A stretch of DNA of 64,000 nt. It comes from Thiosulfativibrio zosterae (GTDB lineage Bacteria > Pseudomonadota > Gammaproteobacteria > Thiomicrospirales > Thiomicrospiraceae). The translations under genes and the position numbers were made by a program. Under the pieces are notes generated by a model. It did not search any database. It was given only the letters and a program-made list of their open reading frames with translations, and was not told the DNA's origin. The DNA is taken from positions 658,501 to 722,500 of the forward strand of contig NZ_AP021888.1 of the NCBI RefSeq assembly GCF_011398155.1, written 5' to 3'. This document shows, in pieces, positions 25,409 to 34,249 of this stretch; position 1 is the first letter of the stretch; each line of letters starts with the position of its first letter.

Positions 25409-26484
25409 GTATAGAGCTTTGGTTGCCGGCTATTTTTTTATTTTCGGGCGCTTTGCTGGGGGCAGTGGGGTTTTATTTAAGGCTGCAAAGTCAGCAACTG
25501 CAAAAAGCCATTGCCAATTTATATGACCTAAACCGATCCGTTAATCAGGATGTTTTGGATTTTATTGACCAGGCCTGGTTGTTTTTAGCGCAAAATGGCT
25601 TTCAAAATATGGTTTGTGAAAGTCTTTGGTACGGTGAGCCACAAACCTTGGTCAAGGGAGCGCCAGCAAATCAATCTTTGCAAACCTATGAGATTAATAT
25701 AGAAGAAGATGCCATCAAGTTACATTTAGTTTTGTCTGCGCCCAAGTGGCGAGGAGAAAAGCAGTTGTTGCTAGAGATGGTGTTGCAAACGTTTGAAATG
25801 TTATTGTCTTTTAATGTGGCCAATAAAACCAAGCAGTTTTTTGTGTCGCAAAAGCGCTTAGAAGACTATCAACTCTTTGTGCAACACGACACCAAAAACA
25901 TCGCACAATTTATTGCGTTGTTAGAAGCGCAAGTCAGCCAAGCACAAACGGACGAACAAAAACTCAAGTTGGTCAATCGGCTCAAAGAACTGCTACCCAG
26001 TATAGTGTTGCGCGCCAATCGAGTGACGCAACCCTTATGGCAATCCAAATCGTTTGACGATGTACAGCCTCTTTCTTTAAAGGCAACCATTGAAACGCTC
26101 GCAAGGTCGATGCTATTGAGCGTTAAGGTGGAAGGTGATGCACAAATTTTGCACTCCCATACCTTGGTCACGCAGGTTTTTCATAATTTACTGGATAATT
26201 TTAAGGCACACGCGCAAGACTTAGGCGGTGTTAAGGTCACCATATTGGTTGATTCAGGGCTGGTGAGCGTGGATTTATTATCTGATGTTATCAAACCCTT
26301 GCCACCCTTATCGAGCCAACGGGTGTTTGAGCCTTTTTGGACCACCAGTAAAAGTGGATTAGGTTTAGGTTTGTTTATCGTGAGAGCCTTACTGGTTAAG
26401 GTGCAAGGAAAGGTTAAGTTTGTGCAAACTGCGCAAAACCTAGGTTTTCAAGTAGTTTTACCCAGTCATATTGAAAAAAAATGA
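25405..26484 (+). CDS. Membrane histidine kinase, PrsK-like
   Basis: 359 residues. One N-terminal membrane helix (LPAIFLFSGALLGAVGFYL) is followed by a cytosolic region that may be GAF-like. The phospho-acceptor His161 lies in VQHDTKNIAQFIALLEAQV, an H-D-x-K-N box like that of PEP-CTERM kinase PrsK. The ATPase domain has VFHNLLDNFKAH (N box), no classic first G box, and SGLGLGLFIVRAL. It overlaps the regulator by 4 bases. A copy of the dispersed palindrome at 25567-25580 is read here as DQAWL. Confidence 0.85.
   Translation: MSIELWLPAIFLFSGALLGAVGFYLRLQSQQLQKAIANLYDLNRSVNQDVLDFIDQAWLFLAQNGFQNMVCESLWYGEPQTLVKGAPANQSLQTYEINIEEDAIKLHLVLSAPKWRGEKQLLLEMVLQTFEMLLSFNVANKTKQFFVSQKRLEDYQLFVQHDTKNIAQFIALLEAQVSQAQTDEQKLKLVNRLKELLPSIVLRANRVTQPLWQSKSFDDVQPLSLKATIETLARSMLLSVKVEGDAQILHSHTLVTQVFHNLLDNFKAHAQDLGGVKVTILVDSGLVSVDLLSDVIKPLPPLSSQRVFEPFWTTSKSGLGLGLFIVRALLVKVQGKVKFVQTAQNLGFQVVLPSHIEKK
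25567..25580. repeat. Dispersed palindrome, perfect copy, inside kinase gene
   Basis: Core ACCAGGCCTGGT at 25568-25579 with G before and T after. It shares about ten further bases on the right (to about 25589) with the copy in malQ and with the terminator copy at 34052. Confidence 0.92.
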
Positions 26485-26589
26485 ATTTTTTGCACTTGTA
26501 AAAATTTTTTACTCTATTCTTTTGTTCTGCGATTCCTATAATGAAGCTGTATTTAAAAATAATACTTTATCACAACAAGGAGGACAGCA

Positions 26590-27171
26590 ATGTCAACACA
26601 AAATCAAAAAGGTTTTACATTAGTTGAAATCGCCATTGTATTGGTGATTATCGGTTTATTATTAGGCGGTGTGCTTAAGGGGCAAGAGTTAATTAAGAGC
26701 TCAAAAATTAAAGCGACTGTTGGCGATGTTAAGTCATTACAAGCAGCAATTTATACTTTCCAAGACAAATACAGATATTTACCAGGTGATTTTAACAATG
26801 CCGTTGCAACCTTTACAGGTGCAGCTGCAACAATGGTTGATGGTGACGGTGCAGGCGATATTGACAACGGTGAGCGTGGGCAGATTTTTGCGCAATTGAT
26901 CGCTGCTGGTTTAATTTCTGGGGTTTCTGATGGTACGGATTCTGCAAACGGTTATTTCCGTAGCAAATTTGGTGGTACTGTGATTGTAGACGATGCTGCT
27001 CCATTCGCAGGTGTTCCTAATGTGTGTTACAACGGTTTAACCTTAGAAATTGCCAATGCTCTTGATGAAGCCTTAGATGGTACTGCTGATGGTACTAAAG
27101 GTGATGTTCGTCGTAGTAATACAACTGCTTATGCGGCTACTAACAATTCAGTGTGTTTCAAACTACAATAA
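26590..27171 (+). CDS. Type IV pilin-like protein
   Basis: 193 residues, with a very strong AGGAGG ribosome site 7 bases before the ATG. The leader cut is QKG|FTLVEIAIVLVIIGLLLGG with Glu5. The N-terminal helix continues into KSSKIKATVGDVKSLQAAIY and YRYLPGDFNN, typical of pilins and of GspG-like subunits, and VDGDGAGDIDNGERGQ looks like a calcium loop. It lies 105 bases after the kinase gene with its own TATAAT (26537-26542) and a strong terminator, so it is a separate unit, probably the abundant (major) subunit linked to the minor ones upstream. Confidence 0.85.
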   Translation: MSTQNQKGFTLVEIAIVLVIIGLLLGGVLKGQELIKSSKIKATVGDVKSLQAAIYTFQDKYRYLPGDFNNAVATFTGAAATMVDGDGAGDIDNGERGQIFAQLIAAGLISGVSDGTDSANGYFRSKFGGTVIVDDAAPFAGVPNVCYNGLTLEIANALDEALDGTADGTKGDVRRSNTTAYAATNNSVCFKLQ

Positions 27172-27191
27172 TTTAATCTTTGATTTGATTG

Positions 27192-27219
27192 AAAGCCCCG
27201 ATCTTCGGGGCTTTTTTTT
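27192..27219 (+). terminator. Terminator after the pilin gene
   Basis: AAAGCCCCG and CGGGGCTTTTTTTT form a perfect GC-rich stem with a 5-base loop and an eight-T tail. Confidence 0.93.
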
Positions 27220-27280
27220 ATCCAAAATTTGCCACTCTGTTAAAATTCCAGAACTTAATCAAATTTGGAAGCTCCCTGTT

Positions 27281-28807
27281 TTGAAACGCATTTTAAAAGC
27301 CACTGCCACGGTGGGTGGCATGACCATGCTGTCGCGTATTTTAGGCTTTGTTCGCGATATGGTAATTGCTCGTTATTTTGGGGCTTCTTCTGGGGCCGAT
27401 GCTTTTTTTGTGGCGTTTAAAATTCCCAATTTTTTTAGACGCTTATTTGCCGAAGGCGCTTTTTCACAAGCGTTTGTGCCTGTGTTGGCCGAAGCTAAAG
27501 AAAAGCGTGGTCAAGCCGCGGTAAAAGCTTTGGTGGATGCGATTGTCTTTCGTTTGGGCGGCATTTTATTGTTGCTCACGGCCTTCGGGGTATTTGGTTC
27601 TGGCTTGTGGATGATGGTGTTTGCGCCTGGGTTTATGGACGATCCTGAAAAGTTTGCCTTGGCCTCCGATATGTTGGCGATTACCTTTCCTTATTTGTTG
27701 TTGATTTCATTAGTGGCGTTTTCCTCGGCGATTATGAATACCTATAATCAATTTGCTGTACCAGCATTTACCCCTGTGTTACTCAATTTAGTGTTAATTG
27801 CCTCGGCGATTTGGTTATCACCCTTATTTGAAATTCCGGTCATGGCGTTGGCTTGGGGCGTTTTACTGGCGGGGGTTGCGCAGTTATTGTTTCATGTGCC
27901 TTTTTTAATGCGCTTGGGATTGTTACCAGTGCCGCGTCGTCAAAAAGAAGAGGGCGTGGACGAGGTTAAGCGTTTGATGTTGCCCGCCTTATTTGGTGTG
28001 TCGGTGGCGCAAATTAATTTGTTGTTGGATACGATTTTGGCATCGTTTTTAATCACCGGCTCTGTGTCTTGGTTGTATTACTCCGACCGTTTAATGGAGT
28101 TTCCGTTGGGCGTTTTTGGGGTGGCTTTGGCAACAGTTGTCTTGCCGGGTTTATCAAAACAAGCGGCTAATCAGGATTGGACAGCCTTTAAGCGCGATTT
28201 GGATTTTGCCTTAAAGCTGGTGTTTTTAATTGCGGTGCCAGCCACGCTGGGGTTATTTTTATTGGCCACGCCTTTGATTAGCAGTTTGTTCTTTTACGGA
28301 GCGTTTACCGCAAATGATGTACAGCAATCTAGCTTGAGTTTAATGGCTTATTCTCTCGGTTTACTAGGTTTTATTTTGGTTAAGGTGTTAGCGCCAGCAT
28401 TTTATGCGCGTAAAAATATGAAAACCCCCGTCAAGATTGCCATGGTTGCTTTGGTGAGTAATATGGTTTTTAATTTGATTTTAATCTGGCCCTTAGCTCA
28501 CGCAGGCTTGGCTTTAGCGACCACGATTTCGGCGTTTATCAATGCCGGTTTGTTGGCGTATTTTCTCTTTAAAGAAGACATGCTGGCTTTTTCTAAGCAG
28601 TGGAAATCTCTACTTTGGCAGGGGTTATTGGCCAATGTTGTGTTGGTGTTATTTTTAATGCTGCTTAATCCATTAGATGCACAATGGTTTGCTTGGAATG
28701 GTTGGGAGCGATTAGGTGCTTTGATGGGGTTAGTGTTGTTGAGTATTTTAGTTTATGCCATGACTTTGCTGGCAGTGGGTTTTCGTCCTCGACAAGCGTT
28801 GAAATAG
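27281..28807 (+). CDS. murJ: Lipid II flippase
   Basis: Moves lipid II across the inner membrane for peptidoglycan synthesis. It is 508 residues from TTG 27281, giving LKRILKATATVGGMTMLSRIL, which matches the usual MurJ N-terminus. The open frame reaches back to 27077 but would overlap the pilin gene and its terminator. About 14 hydrophobic helices follow. GFVRDMVIARYFGAS and FKIPNFFRRLFAEGAFSQAF are hallmark segments with conserved Arg and Glu. It precedes ribF, a common neighbourhood. Confidence 0.93.
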   Translation: MKRILKATATVGGMTMLSRILGFVRDMVIARYFGASSGADAFFVAFKIPNFFRRLFAEGAFSQAFVPVLAEAKEKRGQAAVKALVDAIVFRLGGILLLLTAFGVFGSGLWMMVFAPGFMDDPEKFALASDMLAITFPYLLLISLVAFSSAIMNTYNQFAVPAFTPVLLNLVLIASAIWLSPLFEIPVMALAWGVLLAGVAQLLFHVPFLMRLGLLPVPRRQKEEGVDEVKRLMLPALFGVSVAQINLLLDTILASFLITGSVSWLYYSDRLMEFPLGVFGVALATVVLPGLSKQAANQDWTAFKRDLDFALKLVFLIAVPATLGLFLLATPLISSLFFYGAFTANDVQQSSLSLMAYSLGLLGFILVKVLAPAFYARKNMKTPVKIAMVALVSNMVFNLILIWPLAHAGLALATTISAFINAGLLAYFLFKEDMLAFSKQWKSLLWQGLLANVVLVLFLMLLNPLDAQWFAWNGWERLGALMGLVLLSILVYAMTLLAVGFRPRQALK

Positions 28808-28848
28808 GGTATAATTTTGAACTATTTTGAACATAAATCATTGAAAAT

Positions 28849-29835
28849 ATGCAACTGATTCGCGGGCTTCACAACCTAAAAACAACCAGGCCTGGTCAAA
28901 TTTGGGCAGAAAATAGTATTTTCGAACATGGCTGTGTGCTCACGATTGGTAATTTCGATGGCATACATTTGGGTCACCAAGAAGTGCTGAATCGAGTACA
29001 AGGTTTAGCGCATCAATTGAATTTACCCAGTGTGGTGATGATTTTTGAACCTTTGCCCGTGGAATATTTTGCGCCAGACAAAGCCCCTGTGCGCTTGATG
29101 AATTTGCGTGAAAAACTGATTGGTTTTCAGCAAACGGCAATCGATTTTGTCTTAGTGTGCAGATTTAATGCCGAGTTTGCCGAACTGACTGCGGAACAAT
29201 TTGTACAGCAGATTTTGGTGCAGAGTTTGCAAATTAAGCATTTGGTGGTGGGCGATGATTTTTGTTTTGGCAAGAATCGTCAAGGCAATTACGCGTTTTT
29301 GCAAACAGCAGGGTTAAAGCAGGGATTCGAAGTCAGCGAAATGCCAACCTATAAGGTGGACGAACAGCGCATTAGCAGTACTCGAGTTCGCCAAACTTTG
29401 TCTACCGAAACCCTGCAAACCCAAGGACTTAAAGCGGCCGAAGACTTATTAGGGCGCTCTTTTTATTTTGATGGTCGGGTAATTCATGGTCAAAAACTGG
29501 GGCGGCAATTAGGCTTTAGAACCCTTAACCTAAACCCTAAGCGTTTGCAAATGCCGGTCAGTGGCGTGTTTGCGGTGCGAGTGTTGAATATTGCCAACCA
29601 GCCTTGGCCAGGCGTCGCCAATATTGGCGTGCGGCCCACTGTAAATGGTTTGCGCCCATCCATTGAGGTGCATTTGTTTAATTGGGATAAAGACCTGTAT
29701 GGCGCTCATGTACAAGTTGAGTTGGTGGCTTTTATCCGCCCCGAACAAAAATTCGGCAACCTAGATGCGCTTAAAGCACAAATTGAAAAAGACGCCCATT
29801 CGGCAAGGCAGATTTTAGGAGTAATCACTGAGTGA
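28849..29835 (+). CDS. ribF: Bifunctional riboflavin kinase / FAD synthetase
   Basis: Makes FMN and FAD from riboflavin in two ATP-dependent steps. It is 328 residues. The N-terminal adenylyltransferase half has TIGNFDGIHLGHQEVL (nucleotide-binding HxGH) and ISSTRVRQTL. The C-terminal kinase half has YFDGRVIHGQKLGRQLGF, PVSGVFAV and ANIGVRPTV. A TATAAT at 28810-28815 lies between murJ and ribF. The palindrome at 28884-28897 lies early in the gene, read as TTRPGQ. The MntA gene overlaps its end by 4 bases. Confidence 0.96.
   Translation: MQLIRGLHNLKTTRPGQIWAENSIFEHGCVLTIGNFDGIHLGHQEVLNRVQGLAHQLNLPSVVMIFEPLPVEYFAPDKAPVRLMNLREKLIGFQQTAIDFVLVCRFNAEFAELTAEQFVQQILVQSLQIKHLVVGDDFCFGKNRQGNYAFLQTAGLKQGFEVSEMPTYKVDEQRISSTRVRQTLSTETLQTQGLKAAEDLLGRSFYFDGRVIHGQKLGRQLGFRTLNLNPKRLQMPVSGVFAVRVLNIANQPWPGVANIGVRPTVNGLRPSIEVHLFNWDKDLYGAHVQVELVAFIRPEQKFGNLDALKAQIEKDAHSARQILGVITE
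28884..28897. repeat. Dispersed palindrome, perfect copy, inside ribF
   Basis: Core ACCAGGCCTGGT at 28885-28896 with A before and C after. It is read in a different frame from the purK, kinase and malQ copies, giving Thr-Arg-Pro-Gly-Gln. Confidence 0.92.
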
Positions 29836-30260
29836 AAAAGCTTGAGTTGGACAGTGCTTTGGCATGGATTTTAAACCATTATCCCAGCACACAAGCTGTC
29901 TACCTATTTGGCTCAGCTGTGACGGATACGCTTACAGCGCAAAGCGATTTAGATTTAGCCTTATTGCTACCAGCAGAACAAGTTTTGGCACAACATGAGT
30001 TGATGCGTTCGGCATTACAAGTTCAGTTGGAGTCCCATTATGGTTCTGTGGATTTAATCAGTTTGCGCCAAGTTTCAACCGTGTTTCAGCATGAGATCGT
30101 ACAAACTGGGTCCGTTATTTTTGTGGCAGAATCTTTTGGTCAAACGGCGTTGGACAAATTTGAATTAACGGTTGCGGCGCGTTATCGAAAGCTCAATGAG
30201 GAACGCGCCGAAATTATTCAAGAAGGTTTGGCGACAGGCTTTTACCCGGTGAAGTTATGA
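29832..30260 (+). CDS. mntA: MntA-type antitoxin, minimal nucleotidyltransferase
   Basis: 142 residues, GTG start overlapping the ribF stop by 4 bases. GS (27-28) and S-D-L-D (38-41) form the nucleotidyltransferase signature GSX9-11DXD, and Asp in GSVDLISL near residue 76 is the third metal ligand. These are the features of antitoxins that modify a HEPN partner with AMP. The partner hepT follows directly with a 4-base overlap. The position between ribF and ileS is unusual. Confidence 0.88.
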   Translation: MKKLELDSALAWILNHYPSTQAVYLFGSAVTDTLTAQSDLDLALLLPAEQVLAQHELMRSALQVQLESHYGSVDLISLRQVSTVFQHEIVQTGSVIFVAESFGQTALDKFELTVAARYRKLNEERAEIIQEGLATGFYPVKL

Positions 30261-30670
30261 ATGATGTTTTATTGAATAAAAAAGTGAGTATTGAACGCTG
30301 TATTCAGCAGATTCAAAATTACTATCACTTAGAAAGCGAGTTGCCTTTTCAGCAAGATTATATGAAACAAGATGCGATAGCGATTAATTTACAACGCATT
30401 GCCGAGTTAGCGATTGATATGGCCGCCTATTTGATTAAAAGAGAAAAGTTGGGGCTGCCGCAAGACAGCAAAGATCATTTTCGATTACTCGAAAAAGCGC
30501 AAATCATTCCCCAAGAGTTGTCCCAAAAATGCCAAAACATGGTGGGATTTAGAAATATTTTAGTGCACGAGTATCAGGAACTTGACCTAGATCTTATGCA
30601 AGATGTCATCGAGCATCATTTAACCGATTTAATAGATTACAGCGATTTTATTTTGAAGAGAGTGCCATGA
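30257..30670 (+). CDS. hepT: HepT-type toxin, HEPN-domain ribonuclease
   Basis: 137 residues, all helical. The motif R99-x4-H104-x-Y106 (RNILVHEY) is exactly the RX4HXY pattern of HepT toxins, where Arg and His cut RNA and Tyr is modified by the MntA partner. The segment [18 protein letters not shown] is the usual DUF86 core. It overlaps mntA and ileS by 4 bases each, so it is translated as part of the housekeeping operon. Toxicity has not been shown here. Confidence 0.9.
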   Translation: MNDVLLNKKVSIERCIQQIQNYYHLESELPFQQDYMKQDAIAINLQRIAELAIDMAAYLIKREKLGLPQDSKDHFRLLEKAQIIPQELSQKCQNMVGFRNILVHEYQELDLDLMQDVIEHHLTDLIDYSDFILKRVP

Positions 30671-33504
30671 GCGAACCGACTGATTACAAACCAACTTTAA
30701 ATTTACCTGAAACCGCCTTTCCGATGAAAGGCAGTTTGCCCACGCGTGAACCTGTGCAGGTGGAAAAGTGGCAAGCTGAAAACCTTTACCAAGCCGTGCG
30801 CGATGCTAAGGCCGGTTGCCCAAAGTTTATTTTGCATGATGGCCCACCTTATGCCAACGGCAATATTCACATTGGTCACGCGGTGAACAAAGTGCTAAAA
30901 GACATGATTGTCAAATCCAAAGGTTTGAGCGGTTTTGATGCGCCGTTTGTGCCTGGCTGGGATTGCCATGGTTTGCCGATTGAGCTGAATGTGGAAAAGA
31001 AAAAAGGCAAGGTTGGTCAAAAGATTGAAGCGCCAGAGTTTCGCCAAGCCTGTCGTGATTATGCACAACAACAAGTCGAAGGCCAAATGGCGGATTTTCA
31101 GCGTTTGGGTGTAATGGCGGATTGGGAAAATCCTTACCTGACTAAAGACTTTAAATTTGAAGCTAACGAAATTCGTGCCTTAGCCAAAATTATCGAAAAC
31201 GGACATTTGGTAAAAGGCACCAAGCCAGTTTATTGGTCGGTCGGTGGGCATTCGGCTTTGGCAGAAGCCGAAGTTGAATATGAAGATAAGCGTTCCTTAG
31301 CCATTGATGTGCGTTTTAAAGTGTTGGATGAAGAGGCGTTTTTTGCACGCTGTCATCATGTGGAAGATCACACCGGCGAAGGTCCTTTATCGGTGGTAAT
31401 TTGGACCACCACGCCTTGGACTTTGCCAGCCAACCAAGCGGTTTCGATTAACCCTGCGTTGGAATATTGCATTGTGCAGGTAACCGGCGAAAATGGCCCA
31501 GAGCGTTTATTTTTGGCGGAAGCCTTACTCAAAGACAGTATGGATAAATGGGGCTTTGAGCAGTATCAAGTGATTGCTTATGGTCGTGGCGAACAGTTTG
31601 AATTGATTCGTTTACAACACCCATTTTACGAGCGTACTGTGCCACTGATTTTAGGCGATCATGTCACCACGGATGCCGGTACAGGCTGTGTGCATACTGC
31701 ACCGGGTCATGGTCAGGATGACTTTGTGGTCGGCTTAAAATATGACTTAGAAGTTGATTGCCCTGTGGATGGTCGCGGTAATTATGTGGAAGGCACCAAG
31801 CTATTTGAAGGCGAAAATGTGCTTAAAGTGGACGACCACATGATTGAAGTGCTCAAAGAACACAGTGCGTTATTGCATATGCAAGCCATTGTGCATTCTT
31901 ATCCACATTGCTGGCGTACTAAAACCCCATTGATTTTCCGTGCGACTCCGCAATGGTTTATTTCCATGACGCAAGCCAATTTGCGTGAAGAAGCGATGGC
32001 AGAAATCAAGAAGGTGCAGTGGATTCCGGAATGGGGTCAAAACCGTATCGAAGGCATGGTAGAAGGTCGTCCGGATTGGTGTATTTCGCGCCAACGTTTT
32101 TGGGGCGTGCCCATTACCATTTTTGTGCATAAAGTCACTGGCGAAATGCACCCTCGCACCACCGAATTGATGGAAGCCGTGGCTAAGTTAGTAGAAGTGC
32201 GTTCGATAGATGCTTGGTATGATTTGGATGTCGCCAGTTTATTGGGTGATGAAGCTGATGATTATGAGCAGGTCACGGATATTTTGGATGTGTGGTTTGA
32301 CTCAGGGATTTCGCACTTTACCGTGTTGCAACAACGCCCTGAATTACAAGCGCCAGCCGATTTGTATTTAGAAGGTTCAGACCAGCATCGCGGTTGGTTC
32401 CAGTCGTCTTTGTTGTCGGCCTTAGCCACCGATGGCAAGGCGCCTTACAAGCAAGTCTTAACGCATGGCTTTACGGTGGATAAAGATGGCAAGAAAATGT
32501 CAAAATCCAAAGGCAATGTGGTGGCGCCACAAGAGATTGCCAATAAATATGGTGCAGACATTTTGCGCTTGTGGATTGCCGCCGCCGACTATCGTTATGA
32601 AATGACGGTGTCGGATGAAATCATCAACCGTACGGCAGATAGCTATCGTCGTATTCGTAACACCGCGCGCTTCTTGTTAGCCAACTTAAATGGCTTTAAT
32701 CCTGTAACCGATCTGGTTGCTTATGAGCAGTGTTTGCCATTAGACCAGTGGGCGATTGGGCGTGCTTATGCGATACAACAAGAAATTGTGGCGGCTTACA
32801 ATGAGTATTCTTTCTTGAATATTTATCAGGCCATGACGCATTTTTGTTCAGAAGATTTGGGTGCGTTTTATTTAGATGTGATTAAAGACCGCCAATATAC
32901 TTGCCAAACCGAAGGCTTGGCGCGTCGTTCGGCGCAAACGGCTTTGTATCATATTATTGAAGCCTTAACCCGTTGGATGGCGCCTATTATGAGCTTTACC
33001 GCCGAAGAAATTTGGCGTGAACTGCCTGGCGAACATTCCGCAACTGTCTTTACGGCCACTTGGTATGACGGTTTAACGGCCTTAGACGAAACCAAACCCA
33101 TGAATTCTGCCTACTGGTCAGAAGTGATGGAGGTGCGTTCGGCGATTGCTAAACAAATGGAAGTCTTGCGTGCCCAAAAAATCATTAAAGGGTCTTTAAC
33201 TTCTGAAGTTGCCTTGTTTGCCGATGAACCTGTGTTGTCGCATTTACAGGCTTTGGGCGATGAGTTGCGCTTTGTGCTGATCACTTCGGGGGCAACGGTG
33301 GCGCCAAGTGCCCAAAGAACGGCGGATGCAGTGGCGACCGAAATGAAAGGTTTGTATGTGTATGTGCAACCTACCGAAAAACCCAAGTGCGCGCGTTGCT
33401 GGCATCATCGTGCAGAAGTTGGCAGTATTGCTGGTCATGAAGAGCTTTGTCAACGCTGTGTCGATAATGTGCATGGCGATGGCGAAGTTAGACATTTTGC
33501 ATAA
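30667..33504 (+). CDS. ileS: Isoleucyl-tRNA synthetase
   Basis: 945 residues, the usual length. [15 protein letters not shown] holds the HIGH motif (near residue 60). The editing domain follows with [11 protein letters not shown] and [25 protein letters not shown] is the KMSKS loop, and the C-terminal zinc finger has CARCWHH and CQRCV. The ATG overlaps the hepT stop. lspA follows after 4 bases. Confidence 0.98.
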   Translation: MSEPTDYKPTLNLPETAFPMKGSLPTREPVQVEKWQAENLYQAVRDAKAGCPKFILHDGPPYANGNIHIGHAVNKVLKDMIVKSKGLSGFDAPFVPGWDCHGLPIELNVEKKKGKVGQKIEAPEFRQACRDYAQQQVEGQMADFQRLGVMADWENPYLTKDFKFEANEIRALAKIIENGHLVKGTKPVYWSVGGHSALAEAEVEYEDKRSLAIDVRFKVLDEEAFFARCHHVEDHTGEGPLSVVIWTTTPWTLPANQAVSINPALEYCIVQVTGENGPERLFLAEALLKDSMDKWGFEQYQVIAYGRGEQFELIRLQHPFYERTVPLILGDHVTTDAGTGCVHTAPGHGQDDFVVGLKYDLEVDCPVDGRGNYVEGTKLFEGENVLKVDDHMIEVLKEHSALLHMQAIVHSYPHCWRTKTPLIFRATPQWFISMTQANLREEAMAEIKKVQWIPEWGQNRIEGMVEGRPDWCISRQRFWGVPITIFVHKVTGEMHPRTTELMEAVAKLVEVRSIDAWYDLDVASLLGDEADDYEQVTDILDVWFDSGISHFTVLQQRPELQAPADLYLEGSDQHRGWFQSSLLSALATDGKAPYKQVLTHGFTVDKDGKKMSKSKGNVVAPQEIANKYGADILRLWIAAADYRYEMTVSDEIINRTADSYRRIRNTARFLLANLNGFNPVTDLVAYEQCLPLDQWAIGRAYAIQQEIVAAYNEYSFLNIYQAMTHFCSEDLGAFYLDVIKDRQYTCQTEGLARRSAQTALYHIIEALTRWMAPIMSFTAEEIWRELPGEHSATVFTATWYDGLTALDETKPMNSAYWSEVMEVRSAIAKQMEVLRAQKIIKGSLTSEVALFADEPVLSHLQALGDELRFVLITSGATVAPSAQRTADAVATEMKGLYVYVQPTEKPKCARCWHHRAEVGSIAGHEELCQRCVDNVHGDGEVRHFA

Positions 33505-33508
33505 GCCT

Positions 33509-34018
33509 ATGACGCAATCCATCAACACAAAAACTGCTTTAGCCACTTTATGGCTGGCGGTCTTGCTAATCATTATTGATCAGCTGACAAAATATTGGGC
33601 AAACTCGGTCTTGACCGAAGGTGTGCCTGTGCCAATTATGGATCACCTAAATATGACGCTGGTCTATAACCACGGTGCCGCCTTTAGCTTTTTAGCCGAC
33701 ATGGGCGGCTGGCAACGCTGGTTTTTTACCGCTTTGGCGGTGGGTGTGAGTGGCTTTTTACTGTTTTGGCTCAAGCGTTTGCCGAATGCCTGGACAGCTG
33801 AAGTGATTGCACTTAATCTCATTTTAAGTGGCGCTTTGGGCAATTTGATTGACCGAGTGCTGTTTGGCAAGGTGACAGATTTTGTGGATTTTTACATCGG
33901 TACTTGGCATTATGCGACTTTTAATGTGGCAGACATTGCCATCAGTGTGGGTGCGTTTTTGTTGATTTTGTGGGAGTTCTTTTTAAAGCCTAAGCCTGAG
34001 AAAGAGCTGACTGAATAA
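33509..34018 (+). CDS. lspA: Prolipoprotein signal peptidase (signal peptidase II)
   Basis: Inner-membrane aspartyl protease that removes signal peptides from prolipoproteins. It is 169 residues from ATG 33509, giving MTQSINTKTALATLWLAVLL; the frame continues backwards to 33356 but inside ileS. Four membrane helices are visible. Conserved NHGAAFSFLAD, ALGNLIDRVLFG and VTDFVDFY carry the two catalytic Asp residues. The ileS-lspA pairing is widely conserved. Confidence 0.97.
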   Translation: MTQSINTKTALATLWLAVLLIIIDQLTKYWANSVLTEGVPVPIMDHLNMTLVYNHGAAFSFLADMGGWQRWFFTALAVGVSGFLLFWLKRLPNAWTAEVIALNLILSGALGNLIDRVLFGKVTDFVDFYIGTWHYATFNVADIAISVGAFLLILWEFFLKPKPEKELTE

Positions 34019-34036
34019 TCGCGTTTTATGCAATAA

Positions 34037-34083
34037 AAAGCCGCTAAAAGTAACCAGACCTGGTTGTTTTTAGCGGCTTTTTT
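34037..34083 (+). terminator. ileS-lspA terminator with palindrome in its loop
   Basis: AAAGCCGCTAAAA (34037-34049) and TTTTAGCGGCTTT (34068-34080) pair perfectly and run into more T. The 18-base loop contains the near-perfect palindrome ACCAGACCTGGT (34053-34064), which can itself form an inner stem, giving one long interrupted hairpin. Confidence 0.9.
34052..34065. repeat. Dispersed palindrome, one-mismatch copy, inside terminator
   Basis: ACCAGACCTGGT at 34053-34064, with A in place of G at the sixth position, A before and T after. The right flank matches that of the copies at 25567 and 51292. Confidence 0.8.
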
Positions 34084-34240
34084 GCGTTTTAAGGCTGTTT
34101 AAATGCGAGCGTTCAGGGTGCGTGAGTTTGTTGAGCTTTTGATTGAGCTTAATCAAACGGCTTTGCAGTTTCCAAAACAAATACGCGGGCTGTTCGCAGA
34201 CTTGTTTGTTTTTAAAGAAATTGTCAGGTGTGGCATCCAT
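34070..34240 (-). CDS. Possible small protein downstream of lytic transglycosylase
   Basis: A 56-residue frame from ATG 34240, starting 9 bases after the stop of the transglycosylase gene. The stop lies in the lspA terminator stem. The sequence MDATPDNFFKNKQVCEQPAY begins it, then a basic amphipathic helix (LQSRLIKLNQKLNKLTH). No ribosome site is strong and I recognise no family, but the close spacing suggests coupled translation. It could also be chance. Confidence 0.4.
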   Translation of the reverse strand: MDATPDNFFKNKQVCEQPAYLFWKLQSRLIKLNQKLNKLTHPERSHLNSLKTQKSR

Positions 34241-34249
34241 CGCAAATCT

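Noticed and set aside
27077..27280. N-terminal extension of murJ
   Set aside because: The open frame upstream runs through the end of the pilin gene and across a strong terminator; MurJ homologues start near the TTG at 27281.
33356..33508. N-terminal extension of lspA
   Set aside because: It lies inside ileS in another frame; ATG 33509 gives the usual LspA start.
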